49,726 nucleotides of DNA from Deltaproteobacteria bacterium. GTDB lineage: Bacteria > Myxococcota > Myxococcia > SLRQ01. The stretch covers positions 1 through 49,726 of the forward strand of contig JARGFU010000030.1 of assembly GCA_029210625.1 (NCBI GenBank), written 5' to 3'. The translations under genes and the position numbers were made by a program. Positions 8,326-15,416 of the stretch are shown here, in pieces. Under the pieces are notes generated by a model. It ran no database searches, was not told the DNA's origin, and saw only the letters and a list, made by a program, of their open reading frames with translations. Position 1 is the stretch's first letter. Each line of letters opens with the position of its first letter.

Positions 8326-8981
8326 GGGGTGATGCCCTCCTGCTGGAGGTGATCCTTCAGGGCCGCACGGGCCCGGTAGAGCCAGGTCATGATCGTCCCG
8401 GGGGGGCGGCCGAGGATCGTGGCGATCTCGGCCACCGGCAGGCCCTGGACGTGGTGAAGCTCGATCACGGCGCGGTAGTGCTCGGAGAGCTCCGAGAGCG
8501 CCCGGGAGAGGGCGTCGCCCAGCTGCGCCTGCTCGACGGCGGCGTGGGCCCGGGGACCGTCCACCAGCTGCGGGGGCGGCGCGGAGGGCTCGCCCGGCTC
8601 GGGGAGGCCCTGCTGCTTCCAGCGGCCCTGGTACCGCAGGCGATCCACGCCCAGCCGCCGGGTGATGGTCAGCACCCAGGGGGCGAAGGGGCGCGTGGGA
8701 TCGAGGCGCTCTCTGGCGGCCCAGGCCCTCACGAAGGCCTCCTGGGCGAGGTCCCGGGCGTCGTCGGGGTTGCGGGCGAGGCGCAGCGCCAGTCCGTAGA
8801 CCGAGCGCTGGTGGAGCGCGACCAGCTCCCCGAAGGCCTGGCGATCGCCCGTCCGCACCCGCTCCAGGAGGGCCCGCTCGCCCGGGGGGCGGCGGTCCTC
8901 TCGCTCCTCCCGGGCCGCATCGTCGGCCGGGAGGGCCTCCGCGGCAGAGCCCGGAGGGTCGAAGACCGGTGAGCTGACCAT
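8322..8981 (-). CDS. ECF-family RNA polymerase sigma factor
   Basis: A 219-aa sigma-70 family protein of the extracytoplasmic-function type. Region 2 is seen as LVALHQRSVYGLALRLARNP followed by DARDLAQEAFVRAW. Region 4 is seen as ALSELSEHYRAVIELHHVQG and the helix-turn-helix VAEIATILGRPPGTIMTWLY. A 40-residue N-terminal extension rich in acidic and Pro residues precedes region 2. The ATG at 8981 is chosen because a GGGGTG lies 8-9 nt upstream; a GTG at 8990 is also in frame. It forms a three-gene cassette with the anti-sigma and beta-helix genes, and may control its own promoter. Confidence 0.93.
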   Translation of the reverse strand: MVSSPVFDPPGSAAEALPADDAAREEREDRRPPGERALLERVRTGDRQAFGELVALHQRSVYGLALRLARNPDDARDLAQEAFVRAWAARERLDPTRPFAPWVLTITRRLGVDRLRYQGRWKQQGLPEPGEPSAPPPQLVDGPRAHAAVEQAQLGDALSRALSELSEHYRAVIELHHVQGLPVAEIATILGRPPGTIMTWLYRARAALKDHLQQEGITP

Positions 8982-8999
8982 CGCGTACACACCCCTACC

Positions 9000-9026
9000 C
9001 TACGAACGGGGCCGGTGGCCATTTCA
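9000..9026 (-). promoter_or_regulatory. Candidate ECF-type promoter of the sigma/anti-sigma cassette
   Basis: On the minus strand TGAAA (9022-9026) is followed 17 nt later by CGTAGG (8999-9004). This resembles the AAC/AAA-type -35 and CGT-type -10 spacing of ECF promoters. It overlaps the lpxL stop codon, and the predicted start is near 8993, just ahead of the chosen sigma start codon. It is a pattern match only. Confidence 0.3.
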
Positions 9027-9881
9027 GCCGGGAGACCCCTTTTCCGGCGGCTGCTTCCACCGGCGGTGGAGCCAGAGCCACTGCTCGGGAGCGGCCTCGA
9101 TCCGGGCCTCCAGGGTGGCGTTGAGGCGCTCCAGCACCGCCACCTCGGCCTCGCCCTCCCCCACCTCGAAGGGGCGCACCACCATCCGGTGGCGCCAGGG
9201 GCCCTCCCGCACCAGGTAGACGGTGAAGATCGGCGCGCCGCTGCGGCGGTGGAGCACCACCGGGGCCCGGGTGGTGAAGGCCTCCCGCCCGAGGAAGGGC
9301 ACCGCCACCCCGCCTGGCGGCGGCAGGTGCTGGTCGATGACCAGGCCCAGCACGCCCCCGCCCCGCAGGTGGCGCAGGATGGCCCGGGTGCTCCCCTTCA
9401 CCGGGAGCTCGGCGAGCCCGATCCGGGCCCGCAGGCCCGCCCAGCTGCGGTCCAGCCAGCCCACCCGCAGGCGCTTGCTCACCACGGCCAGGGGCAGGCC
9501 GAGCCGGGCGGCGGCCACGGCGCAGAGCTCCCAGCTGCCGAAGTGGGCGGTCGCCACGATCGCGCCCCGGCCGCTCGCCGCGGCCTCCTCCAGGGCCTCG
9601 AAGCCGTCGAGCACGATCTGCTCGCGCAGCGCCGCGAGGGGCGCCGTGATGCCCCACAGGAGCTCGGCCAGGGCGCGCCCGAGGTGCCGGTGGAAGGCGC
9701 GCTCGATCCGGCGCCGCTCGTCCTCGCCGCGCCCCGGCAGGCTGCGGGCGAGGGCCTCCCGGACGAGGGCGCGGCGCACGCCGAGCACGCCGAAGACCAA
9801 CACCGAGAGGGTCATGCCCGCCGCCGCCAGGAGGGGCCGGGGCAGGAGGCGCGAGGCGGCGAGGAGGAACCGGACGAGCAT
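9024..9881 (-). CDS. lpxL: Lipid A biosynthesis late acyltransferase (LpxL/HtrB family)
   Basis: A 285-aa inner-membrane lysophospholipid-type acyltransferase that adds a secondary acyl chain to Kdo-lipid A. The catalytic HX4E box reads HFGSWE (H113 and E118). Further family features are the VDxH-like VIDQHLPPPGGVAVPFLG and the C-terminal EQWLWLHRRWK. The N-terminus is a hydrophobic anchor. The ATG at 9881 is used; a TTG at 9890 is also in frame. It lies 28 nt after lpxK. It is the only LpxL/LpxM-type enzyme seen here, so a second late acyltransferase, if present, is elsewhere. Confidence 0.9.
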   Translation of the reverse strand: MLVRFLLAASRLLPRPLLAAAGMTLSVLVFGVLGVRRALVREALARSLPGRGEDERRRIERAFHRHLGRALAELLWGITAPLAALREQIVLDGFEALEEAAASGRGAIVATAHFGSWELCAVAAARLGLPLAVVSKRLRVGWLDRSWAGLRARIGLAELPVKGSTRAILRHLRGGGVLGLVIDQHLPPPGGVAVPFLGREAFTTRAPVVLHRRSGAPIFTVYLVREGPWRHRMVVRPFEVGEGEAEVAVLERLNATLEARIEAAPEQWLWLHRRWKQPPEKGSPG

Positions 9882-9909
9882 GACCTGCAACCAGCGCCCG
9901 CGCCCCGCC

Positions 9910-11037
9910 TCAGGCGGTGGGCTCGGGCAGCCCGGCGATCGCCCGGGTGAGGAGCTGCTCGCCCTCGAGGATCTCGGTCTCGACGACCACCACCGCGATC
10001 CCGTGATCGGGGGGCAGCGCGAGGCCGCCGAGGCGCTGCGCGTCCTTCTCGGTGGTCACCACCATGGCCCCCTCCGCCTTCGCCTCGGCCAGGACCGCGC
10101 CGATCTCCTCGGCGCTGAAGGCGTGGTGATCCCCGAAGACGCTGTTCCCGGTGAGGCGGGCGCCGGCGCTGGTGAGGGTCTGGAGGAAGGAGTGGGGGCG
10201 GGCGACGCCCGAGAGCGCGTGCACCGCCCTCCCCTCCAGCCAGCCGGCCTCTCGCCGGTCCTGGCCTTGCAGATCGCTCACCGCCACCGGGCGGTAGCAG
10301 GCGCGCACCACGGGGAGGCCCAGGCGCGAGAGCAGGGTCTGCAGCTCGGCCTCGGTGGTGAGGGGCCGCTGGCCGAGCTCGTCGGTGCGCGAGAGCCAGA
10401 CCAGGTTCGCCCGGGAGAGCGCGGTGACGGGCTCCCGCAGCGGCCCTCCGGGGAGCGCCCGCCCGTTGCCCAGGGGGGAGCTCGCGTCGATGACGACGAT
10501 CTCGAGGTCGCGGTGCAGGCGCCGGTGCTGCATCCCATCGTCGAGGAGCGCGAGGGTGGCGCCGTGCTCCTTCGCCGCGCGCTCGGCCAGCGCCGCGCGG
10601 TCGGGGCCGGCCAGGACGATCACCCCCTCGCAGCGGCGCGCGATGAGGAGGGGCTCGTCGCCGGCCTCCCGCGCCGGGAGGTGGATCCCCTCGGCGTCGG
10701 CGACCAGGCGGGCGTCCTCCCGCTCGGCACCGTAGCCCCGCGTGAGGACCGCCACCCGCTCGCCCGCGTCGCGGAGGCGGCGGGCCAGCTCGATCACCAC
10801 CGGCGTCTTCCCGGCGCCGCCGACGATCAGGTTGCCCACGCTCACCACCGGGATCGGCGCCCGGACGACCTCGAGGAGCCCGTTCTCGTAGGCCAGGGAG
10901 CGGGCGCGCATCGCGGCGGAGTAGACCCACGAGGCCGGCGCGAGGGCCTGGAGCAGCGCCCACTCGCCGAGGCTGGGGTGAGCCTCGAACCAGGCCTCGG
11001 AGAGGCGTCGGGCCAGGGGGTGCCGAGAGAGGGTCAT
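9910..11037 (-). CDS. lpxK: Tetraacyldisaccharide 4'-kinase
   Basis: LpxK, 375 aa, phosphorylates the 4' position of the tetraacyl disaccharide 1-phosphate to give lipid IVA at the inner membrane. The P-loop region is VVSVGNLIVGGAGKTPVVIE, typical of LpxK, and is followed by VAVLTRGYG. Other family blocks are ALLDDGMQHRRLHRDLEIVV, LPGGPLREP and the C-terminal TTEKDAQRL. The start is an ATG at 11037 that overlaps the waaF stop (ATGA); an open frame continues upstream only by chance. Length is a little above E. coli LpxK (328 aa). The gene lies between waaF and lpxL in the lipid A/core operon. Confidence 0.95.
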   Translation of the reverse strand: MTLSRHPLARRLSEAWFEAHPSLGEWALLQALAPASWVYSAAMRARSLAYENGLLEVVRAPIPVVSVGNLIVGGAGKTPVVIELARRLRDAGERVAVLTRGYGAEREDARLVADAEGIHLPAREAGDEPLLIARRCEGVIVLAGPDRAALAERAAKEHGATLALLDDGMQHRRLHRDLEIVVIDASSPLGNGRALPGGPLREPVTALSRANLVWLSRTDELGQRPLTTEAELQTLLSRLGLPVVRACYRPVAVSDLQGQDRREAGWLEGRAVHALSGVARPHSFLQTLTSAGARLTGNSVFGDHHAFSAEEIGAVLAEAKAEGAMVVTTEKDAQRLGGLALPPDHGIAVVVVETEILEGEQLLTRAIAGLPEPTA

Positions 11038-12104
11038 GGCGAGTCGCTCGAGCCCTGGGCCTCGCGCAGATCTCGGATGGCGCGGTGGACCATCTCCACC
11101 TCGATTCCCCGCAGACAGTCGTGGTGGCCCAGCGGACAGCTCATCGTACCGTGGTTGCTGCAGGGCTGGCAGGGCAGACCCAGGTGGAGCAGGTGCACCG
11201 CGGGCCCCTGCGGCCCCGGCGCCCAGCGGCCGGGCGCGGTGGGCCCGAAGAGGGTCACGACCGGGCACCCCACGGCCGAGGCGAGGTGCGCCGGTCCGCT
11301 ATCGGCGCTCACCAGCAGCGTCAGCCGGGCGAGGAGCGCCCCGAGGGCGGCGAGCCCGAGATCGGCGCTGGTGGCGACGCGCCCCGCCGGGAGCTCCTTC
11401 ATCAGGCGCTCGTGGAGGGCCCGCTCGTCCGGGCCCCCGATGAAGACCACCGAGCTGCCCTCGTCGATCAGGAGGCGCGCGAGGGCCTGGTAGCGCTCCA
11501 GGGGCCAGTCCTTGGTGGGCCAGCGGCTCGCCGGCGCGAGCCCCACCCTCGGCGCGGGGGGCAGCTCGAAGACCTCGAGCTCGCTCCGGCCCTCCCCGGG
11601 GATCGTCCAGCGGTAGGGCAGCGGCGCGTCCGGGGCGCCGGGGGGCGGCCGCACGCCGAAGGCGCCGAGGGCCCGGAAGTAGAGGCGGGTCGCGTGCGGG
11701 CCCTCGAGGGGCCGGTCCCGGCCGAGGAGGGCGAGGAGGGCGCCGCCGAGGCTGCGGCGCTGCAGCCGGGCGCTCTCCAGCGCGCGGTCGCGCCGCAGCG
11801 CGGCCACCAGCCGGCGGGTCCGCACCTTGTTCTGCAGATCGATCACCGAGGTGAAGGCCTCGTCCTTCAGGAGGGCGTGCACCTCGGCGACCGGGGCCGC
11901 CCGCCCCCGCCCGTCCCGGGGCCAGACGAAGAGCCGGTCGATCAGCGGCTGATCGCGCAGCAGCGGCGCCTGCGCCGGGTCGGTGAGGAAGGCGAGGCGC
12001 GTGCCCTCCTGCACCTCCCGCAGGGCGTGCAGCGCCGGGAAGGTCAGCAGCACGTCGCCGATGGCCGAGAGGCGGATGACGAGGTGGTAGGGCTCGTTCA
12101 TCAT
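11034..12104 (-). CDS. waaF: Heptosyltransferase (WaaF/GT9 family)
   Basis: A 356-aa GT9 ADP-heptose:LPS heptosyltransferase acting on the cytoplasmic face of the inner membrane. It starts HLVIRLSAIGDVLLTFPALH, the family N-terminal signature. ADSGPAHLASAVGCPVVTLFGPT is the ADP-heptose site, and CQPCSNHGTMSCPLGHHDCL is a cysteine-rich segment found in WaaF-like proteins. It overlaps both neighbours (kdtA and lpxK) by 4 bp. It is assigned as the heptose II-type enzyme, but I or II cannot be decided from sequence alone. A start one codon later (12101) is equally possible. Confidence 0.87.
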   Translation of the reverse strand: MMNEPYHLVIRLSAIGDVLLTFPALHALREVQEGTRLAFLTDPAQAPLLRDQPLIDRLFVWPRDGRGRAAPVAEVHALLKDEAFTSVIDLQNKVRTRRLVAALRRDRALESARLQRRSLGGALLALLGRDRPLEGPHATRLYFRALGAFGVRPPPGAPDAPLPYRWTIPGEGRSELEVFELPPAPRVGLAPASRWPTKDWPLERYQALARLLIDEGSSVVFIGGPDERALHERLMKELPAGRVATSADLGLAALGALLARLTLLVSADSGPAHLASAVGCPVVTLFGPTAPGRWAPGPQGPAVHLLHLGLPCQPCSNHGTMSCPLGHHDCLRGIEVEMVHRAIRDLREAQGSSDSP

Positions 12105-13378
12105 TGCCGGCTCCCCGGCAGGAGCCGGAGCATGTGATCGACGTTGCGCACCGAGGCCCCCCGGATCGCGGCCACCGTCTCTCGGGCCAGCTCACCGACC
12201 TCCCGCAGGGTCTCGGGCTGGGCGAGGAGCTCGGCGATCACCCGCTCCAGGTGCGCGGCGTCCTGCACCTGCAGCCCACCCCGCCCCTGGAGGATCTGCA
12301 CGGCGTCGTGGAAGTTGCGCATGTTCGGCCCGAAGAGGACCGGCCGGCCGCAGGCCGCCGGCTCCAGGATGTTCTGGCCGCCGCGATCGGTGAAGGAGCC
12401 GCCGACGAAGACGACGGTGCCCAGGGCGTAGGCCGCGCCGAGCTCACCGATCGTGTCGAGGAGGATCACCCGCGCCGCGGCGTCCCCCCCGGCGTCGGAG
12501 CGGCGGCGCGGCTCGAAGCCCGCCTCGCGGCAGAGGCTCTCCACCCGGGCGATCCGCTCCAGGTAGCGCGGCGCGACGAGGAGCCGCAGCGCCGGGAAGC
12601 GCTCGCGCAGGCGACCGTAGACCTCGAGGAGGAGCCCCTCCTCACCCTCGTGGGTGCTCCCGGCGATCAGGAGGGGCTCGTCCTCGCGCAGGCCGAGGGT
12701 CGCGGCGAGCCCCTCGGGGGCCGCGCCCCGCCCGACCAGCGCGTCGAACTTGGTGTTGCCGGTCACCCAGACCCGATCGAGGGGCGCGCCCAGATCGAGG
12801 ACCCGCTCGGCCTCGTCGTCCTCGCGCATCAGGAAGAGATCGATCTCCCGCAGGGGGTTGCCGATCAGGCGGAAGAGGAAGCGGTAGCGCTCGAGGTTGC
12901 GGGAGGAGAAGCGGCCGTTGGTCAGCACCACCTTCGCGCCCGCCTGCCGGGCGGCGCGGATCAGCGTCGGCCAGACCTCGGTGTACTCCAGGACCAGGAT
13001 GTCCGGCGCGATGGCCTCCATCGCCCGGCGGGTGGGCCCCGGCAGGTCCCAGGGCAGGTAGGTCACGGCGTCGACCCCCGCGAGCTGCTCCCCCATGAGC
13101 ATCCCCGAGTTGGTGAGGCAGGAGACGATCAGGGTGCAGTCGGGCAGGCGCGAGCGCAGCTCGCCGATCATCGGCGAGATGGCCTGCAGGTCCCCCGCCG
13201 ACGCGCCGTGGAGCCAGATCCGCGGCCGGCCGGGCGCCGAGGGGCGCTCCGGGAGGATGGGCTCGGCGTAGAGGCCCAGGCGCCGCCGCCACCCCGCCCT
13301 CACCTTCACGTGGAGGAGGAGGATGGGCGTGAGCAGTGCGAAGAGCAGGTACGACCCGATGAGATAGATGACGCGCAC
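12101..13378 (-). CDS. waaA / kdtA: 3-deoxy-D-manno-octulosonic acid (Kdo) transferase
   Basis: A 425-aa Kdo transferase with an N-terminal membrane anchor (residues about 3-23), acting on the cytoplasmic face of the inner membrane to add Kdo to lipid IVA. The N-terminal domain has IWLHGASAGD (54-63) and SCLTNSGMLMGE; later blocks include EYTEVWPTLI, TNGRFSSRNLERY, VWVTGNTKFD, and the C-terminal GGSFTDRGGQNILEPAACG and FGPNMRNF. All are classic WaaA features. One oddity: the usual catalytic Glu of the HxxSxGE motif is Asp63 here. The gene is preceded by a 143-nt gap and followed by waaF with a 4-bp overlap. Confidence 0.93.
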   Translation of the reverse strand: MRVIYLIGSYLLFALLTPILLLHVKVRAGWRRRLGLYAEPILPERPSAPGRPRIWLHGASAGDLQAISPMIGELRSRLPDCTLIVSCLTNSGMLMGEQLAGVDAVTYLPWDLPGPTRRAMEAIAPDILVLEYTEVWPTLIRAARQAGAKVVLTNGRFSSRNLERYRFLFRLIGNPLREIDLFLMREDDEAERVLDLGAPLDRVWVTGNTKFDALVGRGAAPEGLAATLGLREDEPLLIAGSTHEGEEGLLLEVYGRLRERFPALRLLVAPRYLERIARVESLCREAGFEPRRRSDAGGDAAARVILLDTIGELGAAYALGTVVFVGGSFTDRGGQNILEPAACGRPVLFGPNMRNFHDAVQILQGRGGLQVQDAAHLERVIAELLAQPETLREVGELARETVAAIRGASVRNVDHMLRLLPGSRQ

Positions 13379-13521
13379 GAGCGCGGCGGATCATTCCCGG
13401 GAAGGTGGTGGGGGGCAAGCCATCGTGTCTCACTCCCCCGGAAACCATCCCGCGCACGCGCACGTTGCACGCGCACGCGCACGGCGTTCTTCACGGGTGG
13501 CCAGCACCTGGCCGACTCGTC
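13379..13521. other. Gap upstream of kdtA with GCGCAC hexamer repeats
   Basis: This 143-bp gap separates the DUF374 gene from kdtA. It contains two pairs of the hexamer GCGCAC around GTTGCAC (about 13452-13481). No clear promoter is seen, but this is the only sizeable gap within the lipid A/core cluster, so a second transcription start for kdtA-waaF-lpxK-lpxL is possible. Confidence 0.4.
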
Positions 13522-14244
13522 TCAGTCCTGCCCTGGCCAACAGCGCGCGCAGCCGCGAGGCCCGGGCTCGCCGGGGTCCGGCTCTGCGCCGCAGGCGGCG
13601 TCGGCGTCGGCGGTGGCCGCGTGGAGGCGCTCGCTCAGGGTGGCGGCCAGGGCCTCGCGCTCGGCGCGGGTGGCCCGGCGGGGCACCTCCAGCGGCTCGC
13701 CGAGGACCACAGCCGCCGGCGAGAAGAGGTGGGGGATCTGGTAGCGGTCCCAGGTCTTCTTCAGCACTCGCCGGCGACGCACGGCGGCGCCCACCGGCAC
13801 GATGGAGCGGCCCGAGTGCTGGGCCAGGAGCAGGACGCCGGGGTGGACGGTGTGGAGGGGTCCGCGGCCGCCGTCCACGGCGAAGGCGGCTCCCCTCTCC
13901 TCCTCCCCCACCCGGCGCAGCACGCCCCGCAGGCCGGCGATGGCGTCCCGGCTCTCCGAGCCCCGCACCACCGCGAAGCCGAGGAGGGCGAGCACCCGCG
14001 CCTGCAGGGCTCCGTCCCGGGAGTGGGAGACCATCACCGCGAGCCCCCGCGGGTAGCGCCAGCAGAGCAGCGGCAGCTGCCTTCCATGGAAGAAGGCGAA
14101 GATCGGAGGGGGCACGTCGGAGCGCAGCTCCGGACGGTCGCCCGATCCCTGGACGATCGTCTCCGGCCGGACCGTGAGGCGGAGCAAGCGGATGACGAGG
14201 ACCGCCACGAGAGACAGGAGCCAATCGCGGACTCCCCTGATCAC
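13522..14244 (-). CDS. DUF374 lysophospholipid acyltransferase-like protein
   Basis: A 240-aa protein of the DUF374 acyltransferase-like family. Seen are a hydrophobic N-terminus (about 8-25), FAFFHGRQLPLLCW, MVSHSRDGALQA, the AFAVDGGRGPLHTVHPGVLLL block and a basic C-terminus. The VSHSRDG and DGGRGP motifs are family hallmarks. Proteins of this family often lie in lipid A operons next to kdtA and may acylate a lipid or an LPS precursor; the reaction is not settled. It starts at a GTG that overlaps the PHP gene stop (GTGA). The C-terminal 20 residues are Asp, Gly and Pro rich. Confidence 0.83.
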   Translation of the reverse strand: MIRGVRDWLLSLVAVLVIRLLRLTVRPETIVQGSGDRPELRSDVPPPIFAFFHGRQLPLLCWRYPRGLAVMVSHSRDGALQARVLALLGFAVVRGSESRDAIAGLRGVLRRVGEEERGAAFAVDGGRGPLHTVHPGVLLLAQHSGRSIVPVGAAVRRRRVLKKTWDRYQIPHLFSPAAVVLGEPLEVPRRATRAEREALAATLSERLHAATADADAACGAEPDPGEPGPRGCARCWPGQD

Positions 14245-15416
14245 CCCGGCTCACCCCCGTCGACGTTCACGTCCACGTCCACGTCCACGGCCTCTCCCGT
14301 GGACCCGTCATCAACCGGCGGCTCGACCGGGACCAGCGAAGTGCCTGACAAGATCCAAAGGAACCTCCGCGCCCCGAGGAGCCACGGCCGCGCCAGCTCC
14401 ACCTCCGCGTGCCACCGCCCCGGCTGCGAGGCCGCTCTCACCTCGGAGCCCTCGACCGCCGCCACCTCCACGCCATCGCGGAAGAGCAGGAGCCGCGCCC
14501 GCGCCCCGGCCGGCACCCCGGCCCCCAGCCGCGCGACGATCTCCTCCCCGGTGGTGTCCAGCACGAAGCCCGACGCGTCGGCCAGCCCATCCACCGCGCA
14601 GAAGAAGCGCCCCTCCCTCAGCGCCTCGATCACCGAGGCCGCCCGGACCTCCGCCTCATCCCCGGCGAGCGCCCCGGGCGCGAGGTGGGTCCCCAGCACC
14701 CGGAAGACGGGCGGGTAGCCCGGCAGCCCGTGGGCGTCGTGCCCGCAGAAGCCCTGCTGCAGCCCGCCCTCGGCCAGCGCCCGGTGGAAGCGCTCCCGCG
14801 CCTCGTCCACTCCGTCGAGGAGGTGGAGCACGGCGACGTCGGGGCTGGCTGGATAGGAGAGGACGGCCGTGAGGAGGGTCAGGGGCGAGCGCAGGGCGAC
14901 CCGGTAGGCCGAGTCGGCGGAGAGCACCTCCATCGCGTCGATGCCCTCGAAGGGCCCCTCCCAGGGCCGCCGCAGGTTCACCGGGTGGGAGAGGCTGACC
15001 AGGCTCCCGCTCGCGCGGGCCGCGCCCACGGGATCGTCCCGGCGCAGCGGCCAGCCCGCCACCTCCCCTCCCCCGTAGGCCAGGATGTGCCCGGCGCTGG
15101 TGGAGAGCTCCACCCCCGGGATCACCAGCACGCCCTCCTGCTCGGCGGCGGGATCCGGGGTGACGTTGTGATCGGCCAGCACGATGAAGTCGAGGCCGGC
15201 CTCGCGGGCGTGGCGGGCGACCTCCTCCACGGGGGCGCGACCGTCGCTGCGCGTGGTGTGCACGTGGAGAGCGCCGCGCGCAGCGGCCGAGCCGTCCGGC
15301 GTCCGGGGGGGAGGCAGCTCGAGGGTCGCGACCCGCAGGAGCCAGAGCGCCCAGAGGGCGAGGAGCCCCCCGAGCAGCCTCAGTGCGCTGCGGAGCAGGC
15401 GACGCCACCGCTTCAT
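14241..15416 (-). CDS. Membrane-anchored PHP-domain metal-dependent hydrolase
   Basis: A 391-aa protein with one N-terminal membrane segment (residues about 10-30) and a polymerase-and-histidinol-phosphatase (PHP, CehA/McbA-like) domain. The metal ligands are all present in order: H51 and H53 with D58 (HVHTTRSDG), D82-H83 (ADHN), E103 (PGVELST), H110 (GHILAYG), H144 (SLSHPVN), D227/H229 (GHDAHG). A beta-rich C-terminal domain of about 120 residues follows. PHP enzymes hydrolyse phosphoesters. The domain should face the periplasm. Its place between msbA and an acyltransferase, with 4-bp overlaps both sides, suggests a role in lipid A or LPS modification; the substrate is unknown. The tail DVDVDVNVDGG comes from a short hexamer repeat. 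Confidence 0.8.
   Translation of the reverse strand: MKRWRRLLRSALRLLGGLLALWALWLLRVATLELPPPRTPDGSAAARGALHVHTTRSDGRAPVEEVARHAREAGLDFIVLADHNVTPDPAAEQEGVLVIPGVELSTSAGHILAYGGGEVAGWPLRRDDPVGAARASGSLVSLSHPVNLRRPWEGPFEGIDAMEVLSADSAYRVALRSPLTLLTAVLSYPASPDVAVLHLLDGVDEARERFHRALAEGGLQQGFCGHDAHGLPGYPPVFRVLGTHLAPGALAGDEAEVRAASVIEALREGRFFCAVDGLADASGFVLDTTGEEIVARLGAGVPAGARARLLLFRDGVEVAAVEGSEVRAASQPGRWHAEVELARPWLLGARRFLWILSGTSLVPVEPPVDDGSTGEAVDVDVDVNVDGGEPG
14260..14290. repeat. Short GTCCAC/ACGTCC hexamer tandem repeat at the PHP gene 3' end
   Basis: About five near-identical 6-bp units encode the DVDVDVNVDG tail of the PHP protein. Unit number changes would stay in frame and alter only the tail length. Confidence 0.7.
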
